Positions 8,334 to 16,321 of a DNA stretch of 32,896 bases are shown piece by piece. How positions within the stretch are numbered: position 1 is the stretch's first letter; the number at the start of each line of letters is the position of its first letter. The position numbers and the translations under genes were made by a program. The notes beneath the pieces were generated by a model. That model saw only the letters and a program-made list of their open reading frames with translations. It was not told the DNA's origin and searched no databases. The DNA is from Nitrososphaerales archaeon (GTDB lineage Archaea; Thermoproteota; Nitrososphaeria; Nitrososphaerales; UBA213). The stretch is taken from assembly GCA_038868975.1 (NCBI GenBank), contig JAWCSA010000008.1, forward strand, positions 1-32,896. The letters run 5' to 3'.

Positions 8334-8756
8334 ATGGGTGAACTAGGTTATGGCACCAGAGAACCTTTGGTAGACAAGTTGAAACAACTCGCTAATGATA
8401 TACAAACAGTTTACGAGGAATTCTTGGATGTAGAAGCACTTTACCAGCAAGGAAAGATCTCTGATAAAGAATTTTTTAAAAAGATGGGAAGTTTTCTGAA
8501 AGCATTCTCTGCTCTAGGATTTCTTACGGTTAAGGTAATAGTCGAAATTGATAAAGCTATAGGTAAGGGAGAGAAGCATAAACCTGAGGAAGCTGTGACC
8601 TTGCCATCACCGGTGCTTAAACCAGAGATGCTGGGCCTTGGGGCACCTCAATATCCACCTAAGCAAGCTGAAGGTCCTACGAAAGCCTGCTCACAGTGTG
8701 GAGCTCACATACCTGCAAAGGCAAAATTCTGCACAAAATGCGGGTCTAAACAGTAA
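8334..8756 (+). CDS. Helical protein with C-terminal zinc ribbon, 140 aa
   Basis: Function unknown. Residues 1-80 look helical and amphipathic (LVDKLKQLANDIQTVYEEF, EFFKKMGSFLKAFSALGFL). A Pro-rich linker follows (about 82-115), then a compact zinc ribbon with Cys119, Cys122, Cys133 and Cys136 (CSQCG...KFCTKCGSKQ). This architecture, a helical module tethered to a C-terminal zinc ribbon, is common in archaeal proteins without known function. The ribbon is nearly the same as those ending the 136-aa protein downstream and the PRC-barrel protein upstream. It has its own TATA box and is 66 nt after thioredoxin. Confidence 0.75.
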   Translation: MGELGYGTREPLVDKLKQLANDIQTVYEEFLDVEALYQQGKISDKEFFKKMGSFLKAFSALGFLTVKVIVEIDKAIGKGEKHKPEEAVTLPSPVLKPEMLGLGAPQYPPKQAEGPTKACSQCGAHIPAKAKFCTKCGSKQ

Positions 8757-8799
8757 GCATATGAAAAGAGATATTACGTATAGATTGTAAGGTAATAAC

Positions 8800-9210
8800 A
8801 TGAAAGTATTCAATGGAAAGATGGCTGCTGAGCACTACATGTCAACTCATACGTTAACGTACTCTACACCAGAGATGACACTGAAGAAGTTTGCCTACTG
8901 GTTAGGTGAACTGGTAGATATTAGTTGCAATATGGAGAAAGATAAATGTCCAAATGAAGATGGGTTGCACCCAAAACATAGGGTGCCTAGGTTGATGACC
9001 TTTATTGAGGCAAAGGACATCCCCTTCACTCCGAGCGCGGAGGAAATTGATGAAACTGCCTTCAAACCTTCTGGTGCGATTTCAACGTTTTATGACGTTA
9101 AGAAACTCCACGAAATAGAATCTGCGTCAGACACGAAGTTTTGCATGGAGTGTGGCGCAAAGGTTAAAGCGACAACGAAGTTCTGTCCAAAATGTGGAAC
9201 GGAGCAATAG
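8800..9210 (+). CDS. Hypothetical protein with C-terminal zinc ribbon, 136 aa
   Basis: Function unknown. The N-terminal ~100 residues form a globular part with MTLKKFAYWLGELVDISCNM and a CPNEDGLHPKHRVPR stretch. An acidic stretch leads to a zinc ribbon of Cys115, Cys118, Cys129 and Cys132 (CMECGAKVKATTKFCPKCG), ending TEQ. It lies 43 nt after the other zinc-ribbon gene on the same strand and the two may be co-transcribed. The ribbon sequences of the two are close (KFCTKCGSKQ against KFCPKCGTEQ), while their N-terminal parts are unrelated by eye. No membrane segment. Confidence 0.75.
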   Translation: MKVFNGKMAAEHYMSTHTLTYSTPEMTLKKFAYWLGELVDISCNMEKDKCPNEDGLHPKHRVPRLMTFIEAKDIPFTPSAEEIDETAFKPSGAISTFYDVKKLHEIESASDTKFCMECGAKVKATTKFCPKCGTEQ

Positions 9211-9429
9211 TGATCATTTGTATTAACGCTGCCTATGCATAGCGAGGATAGCTGTAACACATGCATGAAGGATAACATGGGAAAGAGTAAATGCGAAACA
9301 TAAATTCATCTTGTTTTTGAACTCACAAATGTAAGATTTGTTAGACATTATCTGATTTCATTGCAACAACTCCCATTAGTGCCATCATATCACGCACAAC
9401 ATTAGAACCGTAGACTAACCGGTGTAAAG

Positions 9430-9437
9430 ATAAATTA
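9430..9437 (+). promoter_or_regulatory. TATA box of the tRNA gene
   Basis: GATAAATT is centred 27 nt before the first base of the mature tRNA (9461), as expected for an archaeal tRNA promoter. Confidence 0.45.
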
Positions 9438-9460
9438 TGCTTCTCGAAGTATGAATCAAT

Positions 9461-9533
9461 GGGCTGGTAGTTCAGGGGTAGTAATGCTCGCTTCGCAAGC
9501 GAGAGGTCGCGGGTTCGAATCCCGCCCAGTCCA
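9461..9533 (+). tRNA. tRNA-Ala (anticodon CGC)
   Basis: The full cloverleaf can be folded. Acceptor GGGCTGG pairs with CCAGTCC (one G-U), with discriminator A73. The D-arm starts GTTC and has one C-U mismatch at the loop end. The anticodon stem CTCGC/GCGAG closes the loop TTCGCAA, giving anticodon CGC, which reads the Ala codon GCG. The T-arm is GCGGG/CCCGC with loop TTCGAAT. The 3' CCA is not encoded (TAC follows A73), so it is added enzymatically. No intron is seen. It lies alone, convergent with the FAD/Fe-S gene, whose stop is 16 nt away. Confidence 0.96.
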
Positions 9534-9549
9534 TACTCACAAATGGCAA

Positions 9550-12447
9550 TTAACTTATGCCATAGGCTCTTGCCAACAAATCAACCGTCAGCCCTAATTC
9601 TTTTCCAGAACCCTCCTCTATCTGCAACTTGCACGATTCTCCCGTTGTGTATACCTTATCCTCATGTTTAACTGCATCAAACAATTCCTTCCCTATTTGC
9701 ATGGCCAACTCGTAATTTTCTTTTATGAAGCTGTACGAGCCACCAACACCACAACAACCTCTCTCAACTACATGGTAACGCAGTTTCGGTATTAAGTTGA
9801 GTAACTGCCTCACATGCTTGTCTGCACCCTGCACTATCGTATGGCAATGAAAGTGTATTCCAACTTCCTCGTCTATTGACTTGAAACTAATATCAAGTTC
9901 ATTCCTATCATGCAAATTGCTGAAAAATTCGTGGATATCATAGGTATTGCTGGCTACCATTCTTGTTTCTTCGTTATCCAATACATTGAGATAATCCATC
10001 TTCAAGGCTATTGAGGAACTTGGTGAGAAGCAGATTACAGGTATGCCCTTTGATACATAAGGATATAGATTCTTTACATTATACCTAGCGATTTCCCTTC
10101 CGACCTCAGGAGCTCCTTCCAACAATGCTGGCAGTCCAGAGGACATCTGTGGTACGAGGATAGTGCCATAACCATTTCTTTCCAGCATCCCTACTATACG
10201 TATGCCTAGCATCGGATCTACATATCGTATATAGGTGTCGCAGAAGAATACCACATGCTTTTCCATTAATAATTTTCTGTATTTCTTGTATAAGCTATCA
10301 AACGTTTTACCGCTAAACTTTGGGAATTTCTTCTTTGCAGCTATACCAGTTTTACCCTCAAGTACCTTTCTGAAGAATTTGTTGCCCATGAGAAAATTAG
10401 ATAATGGCGCTAGTTTGCATCCCAAAGACGCATACTTGTCAATATTCACAAAATATTCATATCCTTTTGGCAGACCCCTCTGCTTAGCATAGGCAGCCCG
10501 AGCCTCAGCCATCGATTTTCCCACATTAACATTTGAAGGACAATCAACGAGGCACATCTTACACTGCACACAGTACTTGTAAATAATATCCTTGTACTCT
10601 TTCGTCAAGGCAAATTCTTTGGCAAGCCCGTCAAGTTTGAACAACCATCTTAAGACGTTGTTCCTTCCCCTACAACTAGCAACTTCCTGATTTATTCCCT
10701 TATACACCGGACACATTCTCACGTTAAAGTTTAGTTCTCTGCAAGCACCACAACCATGGCATAAATCCACTTCAGCATCATATCTTAATTCTTTACCATA
10801 ACCAGTTATCTTACTTTGCACTTTATTGCCTTCAACCTCCCAGTTCAACATATTTTCCAAATTCTTTTTCCTATGACCGTATCTGAAATTGTTCACGAAT
10901 GTTCCTTGCATTGCGATCTTCTTGTTTGGGTTCATTATATTACTAGGATCAAACAATTCCTTTATCTTAACAAAGAGTTGGTATATCTCATCGCCATAAA
11001 CATCTCTTATGAATTCAGAACGTGCAAGCCCATCACCATGCTCAGCAGATACACTTCCATTAACACTGTTTATAGCGTGTAATATATCAACTGCGACTTC
11101 TTTCATTATCCTTACATCCTTGTCTTGCCCTACGTCGAGTAATGGTCTAGTATGCAAGTTACCATCTCCGGCATGGCCATAGATCACATAGCTCAGTCCA
11201 TGCTTGCCATATACCCGCTGTAATGTATCAACAAATAATCCTAACTTCTCCGGAGGTACAACTGGGTCTTCCATGAATGCTACTGGCTTCTTGCTTCCGC
11301 ATCTTATCTTCATTGTGTATGACAAAGCATTTTTTCTAATATCCCATAGTCTCCCAATTTCGTCGGGGTCAAACGAATTTGCAAATATTCTTGCATTTAT
11401 CTGAGCAAGCATTGCTGACAGTATGTCTATTCTATTTTCTATTTCATGCCTATTATTACCATCAAACTCAAGGAAAAGCAGACAATCAGTATCCACAGGT
11501 ACCTTTGAAGCAAAATCATCGCTTGAAGTTCTTGCCAGTTCTATTACAGTTTTATCTAAAAGCTCTAGCGCAGACGGTTCAAGCTCCACTATTTTAGTAA
11601 CCGATTGTGACGCTTGCAACGTGCTATTGAAACCCAGAAGTATCAGCGCTTTTTCCTTTGGCAGATCCATGATCAGAAGTTTGGATTTTACTACTATACC
11701 AAGAGTACCTTCAGATGCAACAAACAGCTTACTCATATCGATGACGTTGTTTCTCAATACCCTATCAAGTCTGTAACCACATGAATTCTTTTTAACCCTT
11801 GGAAACTTGTTTCTGATCAGTTCTTCTTTTGGTAGTAGCATTTTTTCTAACGATTCCAGCAAGTGCCCTTCTAGAGAATTGATCTTCCTCTTCGATGCTT
11901 CACCTCCAATTTCTACAGGTTTTGTACTAAGGAGATCGCCATTAGACAAAACTACGTCTAGCGATAGAACATAATCTATTGTGCTCCCATACTTGATCGT
12001 GTGAACACCACTTGCGTTAGTAGCTATCATGCCACCAACAGCACAGTAGCTAGAGCTGGAAGGATCAGGGGGCAAAAACTTACCGAACTTTTTCAGTTCT
12101 TTATCTAAAACACCCTTGTATATACCAGGTTCAACTATAACATAATTTTCTTTTGCATTAACCTCTATAATCCTATTCATGTACTTGGTAAAATCTATAA
12201 TTATTCCATCTCCCACGGCCTGACCTGCAAGTCCGCTACCTCCACCTCTTGCAATGACTGGTATCCTATTGTCGGCAGCAAACCTAACTACCTTGATCAC
12301 GTCATCTACATTCTTGGGCAGAACAATGCATTTTGGCATAATTTCGTATGCACTGGCATCACTCGCATACATGCATCTCTGCCAAGTTTCTGAAAGAACA
12401 TCACCTTCTATTGATTGAAGCGATCTAGAAATTAATTCAGGATTCAT
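9550..12447 (-). CDS. FAD-linked oxidase fused to an Fe-S/CCG-domain subunit (lactate/glycolate dehydrogenase-like)
   Basis: A 965-aa fusion. Residues ~35-175 are an FAD-binding type 4 domain (VIARGGGSGLAGQAVGDG, GGMIATNASGVHTIKYG). Residues ~240-510 are the FAD-oxidase C-terminal domain (FVASEGTLGIV, GHAGDGNLHTRP, AEHGDG). Two Fe-S ligand sets follow (CHGCGACR at 563-570 with MCP at 578-580; CVQCKMCLVDCP at 626-637). A C-terminal GlpC/HdrD-like part carries a CCG motif (GCCGVGG). It therefore joins GlcD- and GlcF-like subunits, as in YdiJ-type enzymes, and should oxidise a 2-hydroxyacid (D-lactate, glycolate or D-2-hydroxyglutarate) and pass electrons on through Fe-S centres. The substrate cannot be read from sequence. 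ATG 12447 lies after TATA-like AT-rich DNA, and no neighbouring gene suggests a pathway. Confidence 0.88.
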   Translation of the reverse strand: MNPELISRSLQSIEGDVLSETWQRCMYASDASAYEIMPKCIVLPKNVDDVIKVVRFAADNRIPVIARGGGSGLAGQAVGDGIIIDFTKYMNRIIEVNAKENYVIVEPGIYKGVLDKELKKFGKFLPPDPSSSSYCAVGGMIATNASGVHTIKYGSTIDYVLSLDVVLSNGDLLSTKPVEIGGEASKRKINSLEGHLLESLEKMLLPKEELIRNKFPRVKKNSCGYRLDRVLRNNVIDMSKLFVASEGTLGIVVKSKLLIMDLPKEKALILLGFNSTLQASQSVTKIVELEPSALELLDKTVIELARTSSDDFASKVPVDTDCLLFLEFDGNNRHEIENRIDILSAMLAQINARIFANSFDPDEIGRLWDIRKNALSYTMKIRCGSKKPVAFMEDPVVPPEKLGLFVDTLQRVYGKHGLSYVIYGHAGDGNLHTRPLLDVGQDKDVRIMKEVAVDILHAINSVNGSVSAEHGDGLARSEFIRDVYGDEIYQLFVKIKELFDPSNIMNPNKKIAMQGTFVNNFRYGHRKKNLENMLNWEVEGNKVQSKITGYGKELRYDAEVDLCHGCGACRELNFNVRMCPVYKGINQEVASCRGRNNVLRWLFKLDGLAKEFALTKEYKDIIYKYCVQCKMCLVDCPSNVNVGKSMAEARAAYAKQRGLPKGYEYFVNIDKYASLGCKLAPLSNFLMGNKFFRKVLEGKTGIAAKKKFPKFSGKTFDSLYKKYRKLLMEKHVVFFCDTYIRYVDPMLGIRIVGMLERNGYGTILVPQMSSGLPALLEGAPEVGREIARYNVKNLYPYVSKGIPVICFSPSSSIALKMDYLNVLDNEETRMVASNTYDIHEFFSNLHDRNELDISFKSIDEEVGIHFHCHTIVQGADKHVRQLLNLIPKLRYHVVERGCCGVGGSYSFIKENYELAMQIGKELFDAVKHEDKVYTTGESCKLQIEEGSGKELGLTVDLLARAYGIS

Positions 12448-12545
12448 TCAATGTATATATTCTATTTTATATCATACTATAAAGCCTTAACCGTGAGATT
12501 AAAAGCAAAGCTTTAATTGACTATTTTAAACTTTGTAGCTTAAAC

Positions 12546-13676
12546 ATGAGTTTAACCGACATTCTATTACAGATCAACCCGTTCTTTCCAGAAGGAGGTG
12601 AAACCCAGTGGTGGATCTACCTGCTCTGGATCCTGCCTATATTCTTCTTCATATTTTACGGACAGAGGTTGCAGATGTGGATGGTGCTTAATGATGTATC
12701 CAAGTCTATGAGGAAACTGCAGGGTATGAAGGACAATGCTAGGAAAGAGGCAATAGAGTATGCCAAGTCGATCAACCCTAACGTGGATCCAACAGAAAGG
12801 ATCGATGCGTTCTTGGAATACTTTACCATATTTCCTGTCGATATGGATCCTCATGGTATAGTTCCCAAGGTGCAGCACCTTATGCGAGTGAGGGATGATA
12901 GAATCAAGGCCGAGGTTAGAAAGATGTCTTCCTCCATGGATACCTTGACGGCGAGCAAGATGGAGAACATACTTGAAGCTGCCACCATATTGCATCTGAT
13001 ATTCAAGGTAGTAAGGCACTTTTACCTCATGGGTAAGAAAACTACTAGCATGTTCTTCCTTGTGCAACTACAGATGATTATGCCTATACTTTTACAGGAA
13101 GCTGAAGCCCTGAACAAAGCTATAGGCGCATTCAAGGCAGGGCAACCCATTGGAGATGGTATAGGACCCTTGATAGTTGGAAAGATGATGCTCAACAAGG
13201 AGAAGAGAACAGTCGCAAAAGAAACTGTTGTGTGCGAAGATCAGTACAACGGTAGAACATTATACCTTATGAAGGCTGAAGGCCCAGCGGGAAGCGTCGG
13301 AGAACCTGGTACCGCTGTTGAGAAACTCATCAACGAGATCGGCGTTAATGTAAACTCTATAATAATGATAGATGCAGCCCTGAAACTTGAGGGAGAAAAA
13401 ACAGGGGATGTGGCAGAGGGTATTGGAGCTGCAATAGGAGGCATAGGCGTGGATAGGTTTCAGATAGAGGAGGTTGCAACCAGACACGGTATACCTGTAT
13501 ATGCTATCATAATCAAACAGTCGGTGATTGATGCGATCACAGTAATGAAGAAGGAGATAGCTGAATCGATTGACAAGGTTACGAAATCCGTGTTTAATGT
13601 GATAGACGATAAAACAAATGTAGGGGACAGGGTGTTGATAATAGGTGTTGGTAATACCCTTGGTGTTGCGCAATGA
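12546..13676 (+). CDS. DUF1512 family membrane protein
   Basis: A 376-aa archaeal DUF1512 protein. One N-terminal membrane segment (WWIYLLWILPIFFFIFYG, about residues 22-40) anchors a large cytoplasmic domain. The conserved body includes EYFTIFPVDMDPHGIVPKVQ, a helical middle (HLIFKVVRHFYLMGKK) and a Gly-rich C-terminal half (GDVAEGIGAAIGGIGVDRF, DRVLIIGVGNTLGVAQ). Biochemical function is not established for the family. It is the first gene of a two-gene operon with the 60-aa zinc-ribbon protein, whose ATG overlaps its stop as ATGA. A TATA-like GCTTTAATT (12510-12518) precedes it; the start also fits the divergent arrangement with the FAD/Fe-S gene. Confidence 0.85.
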   Translation: MSLTDILLQINPFFPEGGETQWWIYLLWILPIFFFIFYGQRLQMWMVLNDVSKSMRKLQGMKDNARKEAIEYAKSINPNVDPTERIDAFLEYFTIFPVDMDPHGIVPKVQHLMRVRDDRIKAEVRKMSSSMDTLTASKMENILEAATILHLIFKVVRHFYLMGKKTTSMFFLVQLQMIMPILLQEAEALNKAIGAFKAGQPIGDGIGPLIVGKMMLNKEKRTVAKETVVCEDQYNGRTLYLMKAEGPAGSVGEPGTAVEKLINEIGVNVNSIIMIDAALKLEGEKTGDVAEGIGAAIGGIGVDRFQIEEVATRHGIPVYAIIIKQSVIDAITVMKKEIAESIDKVTKSVFNVIDDKTNVGDRVLIIGVGNTLGVAQ

Positions 13677-13855
13677 GTAGCGAAGAGAAGGAGAAACCCA
13701 TTGTATATACGGTTGAAGAGTGCCAGCAATGCGGTCTTAAGACAAAGCGCACATTCAAGTTGGGAGACTTTGTGTTCAAAGTTGGAGACCTATGCTCTAA
13801 GTGCAAGGCCTCAACGTTGATAACGATGATATACGCCGAATACATAAAGGTTTAA
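13673..13855 (+). CDS. Small zinc-ribbon protein, 60 aa
   Basis: A 60-residue protein with CQQCG and CSKC pairs about 20 residues apart (Cys18/21 and Cys41/44), forming a single Cys4 zinc ribbon, with TKRTFKLGDFVFKVGD between. Its ATG overlaps the DUF1512 stop by 4 nt (ATGA), so the two are translationally coupled and probably act together. Possible roles are nucleic-acid or protein binding beside the DUF1512 membrane protein; none is shown. Its stop interlocks with that of the convergent methionine aminopeptidase gene (shared TTAA at 13852-13855). Confidence 0.8.
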   Translation: MSSEEKEKPIVYTVEECQQCGLKTKRTFKLGDFVFKVGDLCSKCKASTLITMIYAEYIKV

Positions 13856-14757
13856 CGCGTTATAACAATCGCGCTCTTTTCTGTGGGTATAAGCGTATGT
13901 TCTGCCTGCGCCACAAACTTACCATTACCTTCAATCAGTATGGGATATGAATGCACCAATTTTTTCTTTACAAGAAGCTCTAACATCATACGAGCTTCCC
14001 GTTCTTCGTAGTCATTCAATGCCCAGCGCAATGCAAATGGCAGCGTTTTGAACCTGTCCCACAAATAGTCTAGGAACGCATCAGCATCTTTGTCTCCTGT
14101 TCTCTTCCTAGTTGCTATAGCATGTATATTTTTTACTTTGCCGTTGTAAACCACACCACTGCCGTCCTTTGTGGTTAGAAACGGTTCTATCGCATATACT
14201 TCATTGATAGAAAGGCTGAACGATCCGATGGTCCATATGTTAGGAATTGACTTACCCGCATGTATCCTATATTGAGCTAGTGAATGACCGCTTAGGTTAT
14301 GTATAGGCTTGAAACCCATCTTACTCGCAGTGTGTTCAATGACCTTGCCAATCTCACTAGCCTTCACATTTGCTTTCACGATTTTAAGAGCCTCTTTAAG
14401 TGCAAGTTCTGTCGCATGTATCAATGAATCATACTTCGGGTTATAGCACACTGTTACTGCGGTATCTGCAATATATCCATCTACATGCACGCCAATATCG
14501 ATCTTTAACACATCACCATCCTTAACAACACTATGATCGTTTGGTTCTGCAGTGTAATGGGCAGCGATCTCATTCAAGCTCACATTGCAGGGAAATGCTG
14601 GTTCAGCGCCACGTTCTCTTATCATTCCTTCTACACGTTCACAGATATCAAGTAAAGTCTCTCCCACATGGTATTGTTTTCTGGCATGTTCTCTCACCTC
14701 CGCAGCTATCTTTCCTGCCTTTTGATAATCCTTTATACTCAATATAGTACGCATCAT
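13852..14757 (-). CDS. map: Methionine aminopeptidase, type II
   Basis: Removes the N-terminal Met of new proteins in the cytoplasm, using two metal ions. All five ligands are visible in 301 aa: Asp87 (KIDIGVH), Asp98 (ADTAVT), His158 (LSGHSL), Glu191 (AIEPF) and Glu286 (AEHT); the substrate-contact His67 sits in AAHYT. The ~60-residue insertion after the AIEPF motif, ahead of the last ligand, marks the type II archaeal/eukaryotic form and resembles a winged helix (FALRWALNDYEEREARMML). The start may be ATG 14757 or 14754. The length is normal for archaea. A 53-nt AT-rich gap separates it from the divergent 90-aa gene. Confidence 0.95.
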   Translation of the reverse strand: MMRTILSIKDYQKAGKIAAEVREHARKQYHVGETLLDICERVEGMIRERGAEPAFPCNVSLNEIAAHYTAEPNDHSVVKDGDVLKIDIGVHVDGYIADTAVTVCYNPKYDSLIHATELALKEALKIVKANVKASEIGKVIEHTASKMGFKPIHNLSGHSLAQYRIHAGKSIPNIWTIGSFSLSINEVYAIEPFLTTKDGSGVVYNGKVKNIHAIATRKRTGDKDADAFLDYLWDRFKTLPFALRWALNDYEEREARMMLELLVKKKLVHSYPILIEGNGKFVAQAEHTLIPTEKSAIVITR

Positions 14758-14810
14758 GTGGGGCCTTATAAAAATATGATAATTATTATATCGAGTTTAC
14801 TAATAAAAAA

Positions 14811-15083
14811 ATGATGGCACCGTTATTTCCTGAAAAGGGTTTAAGAGAGGACGATCTTCCAAAGCTTAGGGCAAGATTCGACAGTATAATATTGCAAGCT
14901 AAAAAGAACCCACGAGATTTCGATGATTATTACAAGAAAGAGGAACAGAATATCGCCATTCAGGTTAAGGAGCTCTTCAGGGAAGAGGCGGTAGAAAAGG
15001 CATTGGAAATGATAGAAACTTCGGCTAGATTTGAATTGGTTAGAAAGGACGTAGTGCGTGGTATGCTTGATGGAAAAATCTAA
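14811..15083 (+). CDS. Hypothetical helical protein, 90 aa
   Basis: Function unknown. A highly charged, probably all-helical 90-residue protein (LPKLRARFDSIILQAKK, DFDDYYKKEEQNIAIQVKELF, AVEKALEMIETSARFEL), with no cysteine, no membrane segment and no recognised motif. AT-rich DNA with ATTATTATATC about 25 nt upstream can serve as promoter; the start is ATG 14811 or the adjacent ATG 14814. It is divergent from methionine aminopeptidase and shares an interlocked stop (CTAA at 15080-15083) with the convergent membrane protein gene. The tight fit between two solid genes argues that it is real. Confidence 0.65.
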   Translation: MMAPLFPEKGLREDDLPKLRARFDSIILQAKKNPRDFDDYYKKEEQNIAIQVKELFREEAVEKALEMIETSARFELVRKDVVRGMLDGKI

Positions 15084-15607
15084 TGCCGAAGATGCATCTT
15101 TATAACATGATTCCTTAAATCCTCATCGCTTCTGAATATTACTTCACAAGAAGAGCACTTGAATATGATGTTTTTCTCTTCTGGAAGTGCAACTGTAACT
15201 TTTTTCTCGTCTTTTCCCTTTTCTATAACTTGCATTTTCCCACCCCTTATGATTGCTATCATGCCTCCTGCAATTCCTAGTACCATTCCAGCTATGAATC
15301 CACCCATACCAAGTATGCTCATTGCAGAAAGTATCACAATCATCACTCCCCATCTCCTAGACTCTTCTGGTTTGACTTTTAGCATATACGCAGTAAGTAT
15401 TACGGCTATCCCTGTAGATAGACCGGCAATTGTGTATCTTATCTGAAATAACTCGAATTCCCTCTCACCCATGGTCTCCCTAAGCTCTGATAGAATATCG
15501 AAGGTTGGAGGAAAACCCATTAATAACCATGCTAGGGAGACTATACCTCCTACCAAAATTAAGATACCACCAGTAAGAGAGAGCGTCAACTGTAGGGAAC
15601 GCTGCAT
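15080..15607 (-). CDS. Four-helix membrane protein with C-terminal C2H2 zinc finger
   Basis: 175 aa. About four hydrophobic segments (residues ~8-30, 57-76, 86-104 and 105-121) are followed by a charged linker. A short C-terminal module then fits a classical C2H2 finger, C-x2-C-x12-H-x4-H (Cys151, Cys154, His167, His172; FKCSSCEVIFRSDEDLRNHV). The finger would lie on the cytoplasmic side if both termini are inside, and could bind protein or nucleic acid. Similar membrane proteins with short zinc modules occur in archaea without known function. No neighbouring gene clarifies its role. The O-methyltransferase gene lies 37 nt upstream on the same strand and may share its transcript. Confidence 0.75.
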   Translation of the reverse strand: MQRSLQLTLSLTGGILILVGGIVSLAWLLMGFPPTFDILSELRETMGEREFELFQIRYTIAGLSTGIAVILTAYMLKVKPEESRRWGVMIVILSAMSILGMGGFIAGMVLGIAGGMIAIIRGGKMQVIEKGKDEKKVTVALPEEKNIIFKCSSCEVIFRSDEDLRNHVIKMHLRH

Positions 15608-15644
15608 ATCGTATGAATGATGAATGTATCTAAAAAATGTAGTT

Positions 15645-16319
15645 TCACTTTATACCAATGGCGATCCCATCTCTAGCAGGTATTATTACAGAGAACATCC
15701 TTTTCATCAACGATTTGTTAAACTTTGCAATAGCTTTGGCATCTTTCGATTTTATATCCAGCGCTACCTCGCCATTCCACAAGGCATTATCAGCTACCAA
15801 CAAACCGTTCTCGTGCAATCGCTGAGAACATGGTTCAAGGTATTTAGGATAATTTTGTTTGTTATCATCTATGAATATAATGTCAAATTTGCGCCTGATT
15901 TTCTCTATTACCTCAAGTCCATCACCATTGATAACCTTAATAGTTTTTGCCAGACCCATGCGTTCAATATTTTTCAGTGCTTCATATGTAAAATTTTCAT
16001 CGATCTCTATAGTTATCACCTTGCCATTGTTACGCTTAACAGCAAGCCCAAGCCATATAGCAGAATAGCCTATAGCTGTTCCTATTTCAAGAACATGTTT
16101 CGCCCCTGTGGTAGCTGCGAGTATGTACAAAAATCTCCCTACCATAGGCCCTACAATCGGAATACGCTTGGTTCTAGCTACATGTTCCAGCTCTCTTAGT
16201 ATAGAAGGACTCTCCGGTAGGAGATCGTAGATGTATTTTTCAATGTCCCTGTTAGTGATATACCCCATACCATTCCTTATGACTTCTGTAAGTTTAAGTT
16301 TTAGCAACTCATTACTCAT
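15645..16319 (-). CDS. SAM-dependent O-methyltransferase (COMT-like family)
   Basis: A 224-aa class I methyltransferase of the O-methyltransferase family 3 (catechol/caffeoyl-CoA O-methyltransferase type). SAM-binding motif I is VLEIGTAIGYSAIWL (77-90). Acidic motif II is VITIEIDEN. FDIIFIDDNKQNYPKYL (Asp151/Asp152) corresponds to the metal-site region, and LLVADNALWNG (Asp177) is the family signature. These enzymes methylate hydroxyl groups with Mg or Ca; the substrate here is unknown. The usual D-A-x-K at the metal site reads D-D-N-K, a small deviation. ATG 16319 is 3 nt from the divergent 54-aa zinc-ribbon gene. Confidence 0.88.
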   Translation of the reverse strand: MSNELLKLKLTEVIRNGMGYITNRDIEKYIYDLLPESPSILRELEHVARTKRIPIVGPMVGRFLYILAATTGAKHVLEIGTAIGYSAIWLGLAVKRNNGKVITIEIDENFTYEALKNIERMGLAKTIKVINGDGLEVIEKIRRKFDIIFIDDNKQNYPKYLEPCSQRLHENGLLVADNALWNGEVALDIKSKDAKAIAKFNKSLMKRMFSVIIPARDGIAIGIK

Positions 16320-16321
16320 TT

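Noticed and set aside
9235-9303. 22-codon frame with three Cys (CNTCMKDNMGKSKCE)
   Set aside because: Too short to judge and no promoter at a proper distance; the Cys pattern alone is not enough.
9321-9545. 11-bp direct repeat ACTCACAAATG on both sides of tRNA-Ala (9321-9331 and 9535-9545)
   Set aside because: A few such 11-mer pairs are expected by chance at this spacing in 33 kb, and a related 14-mer occurs also near 24914; not an attachment site.
15624-16199. 191-codon plus-strand frame opposite the O-methyltransferase
   Set aside because: It is the antisense of a well-supported gene and its composition is that of a shadow frame.
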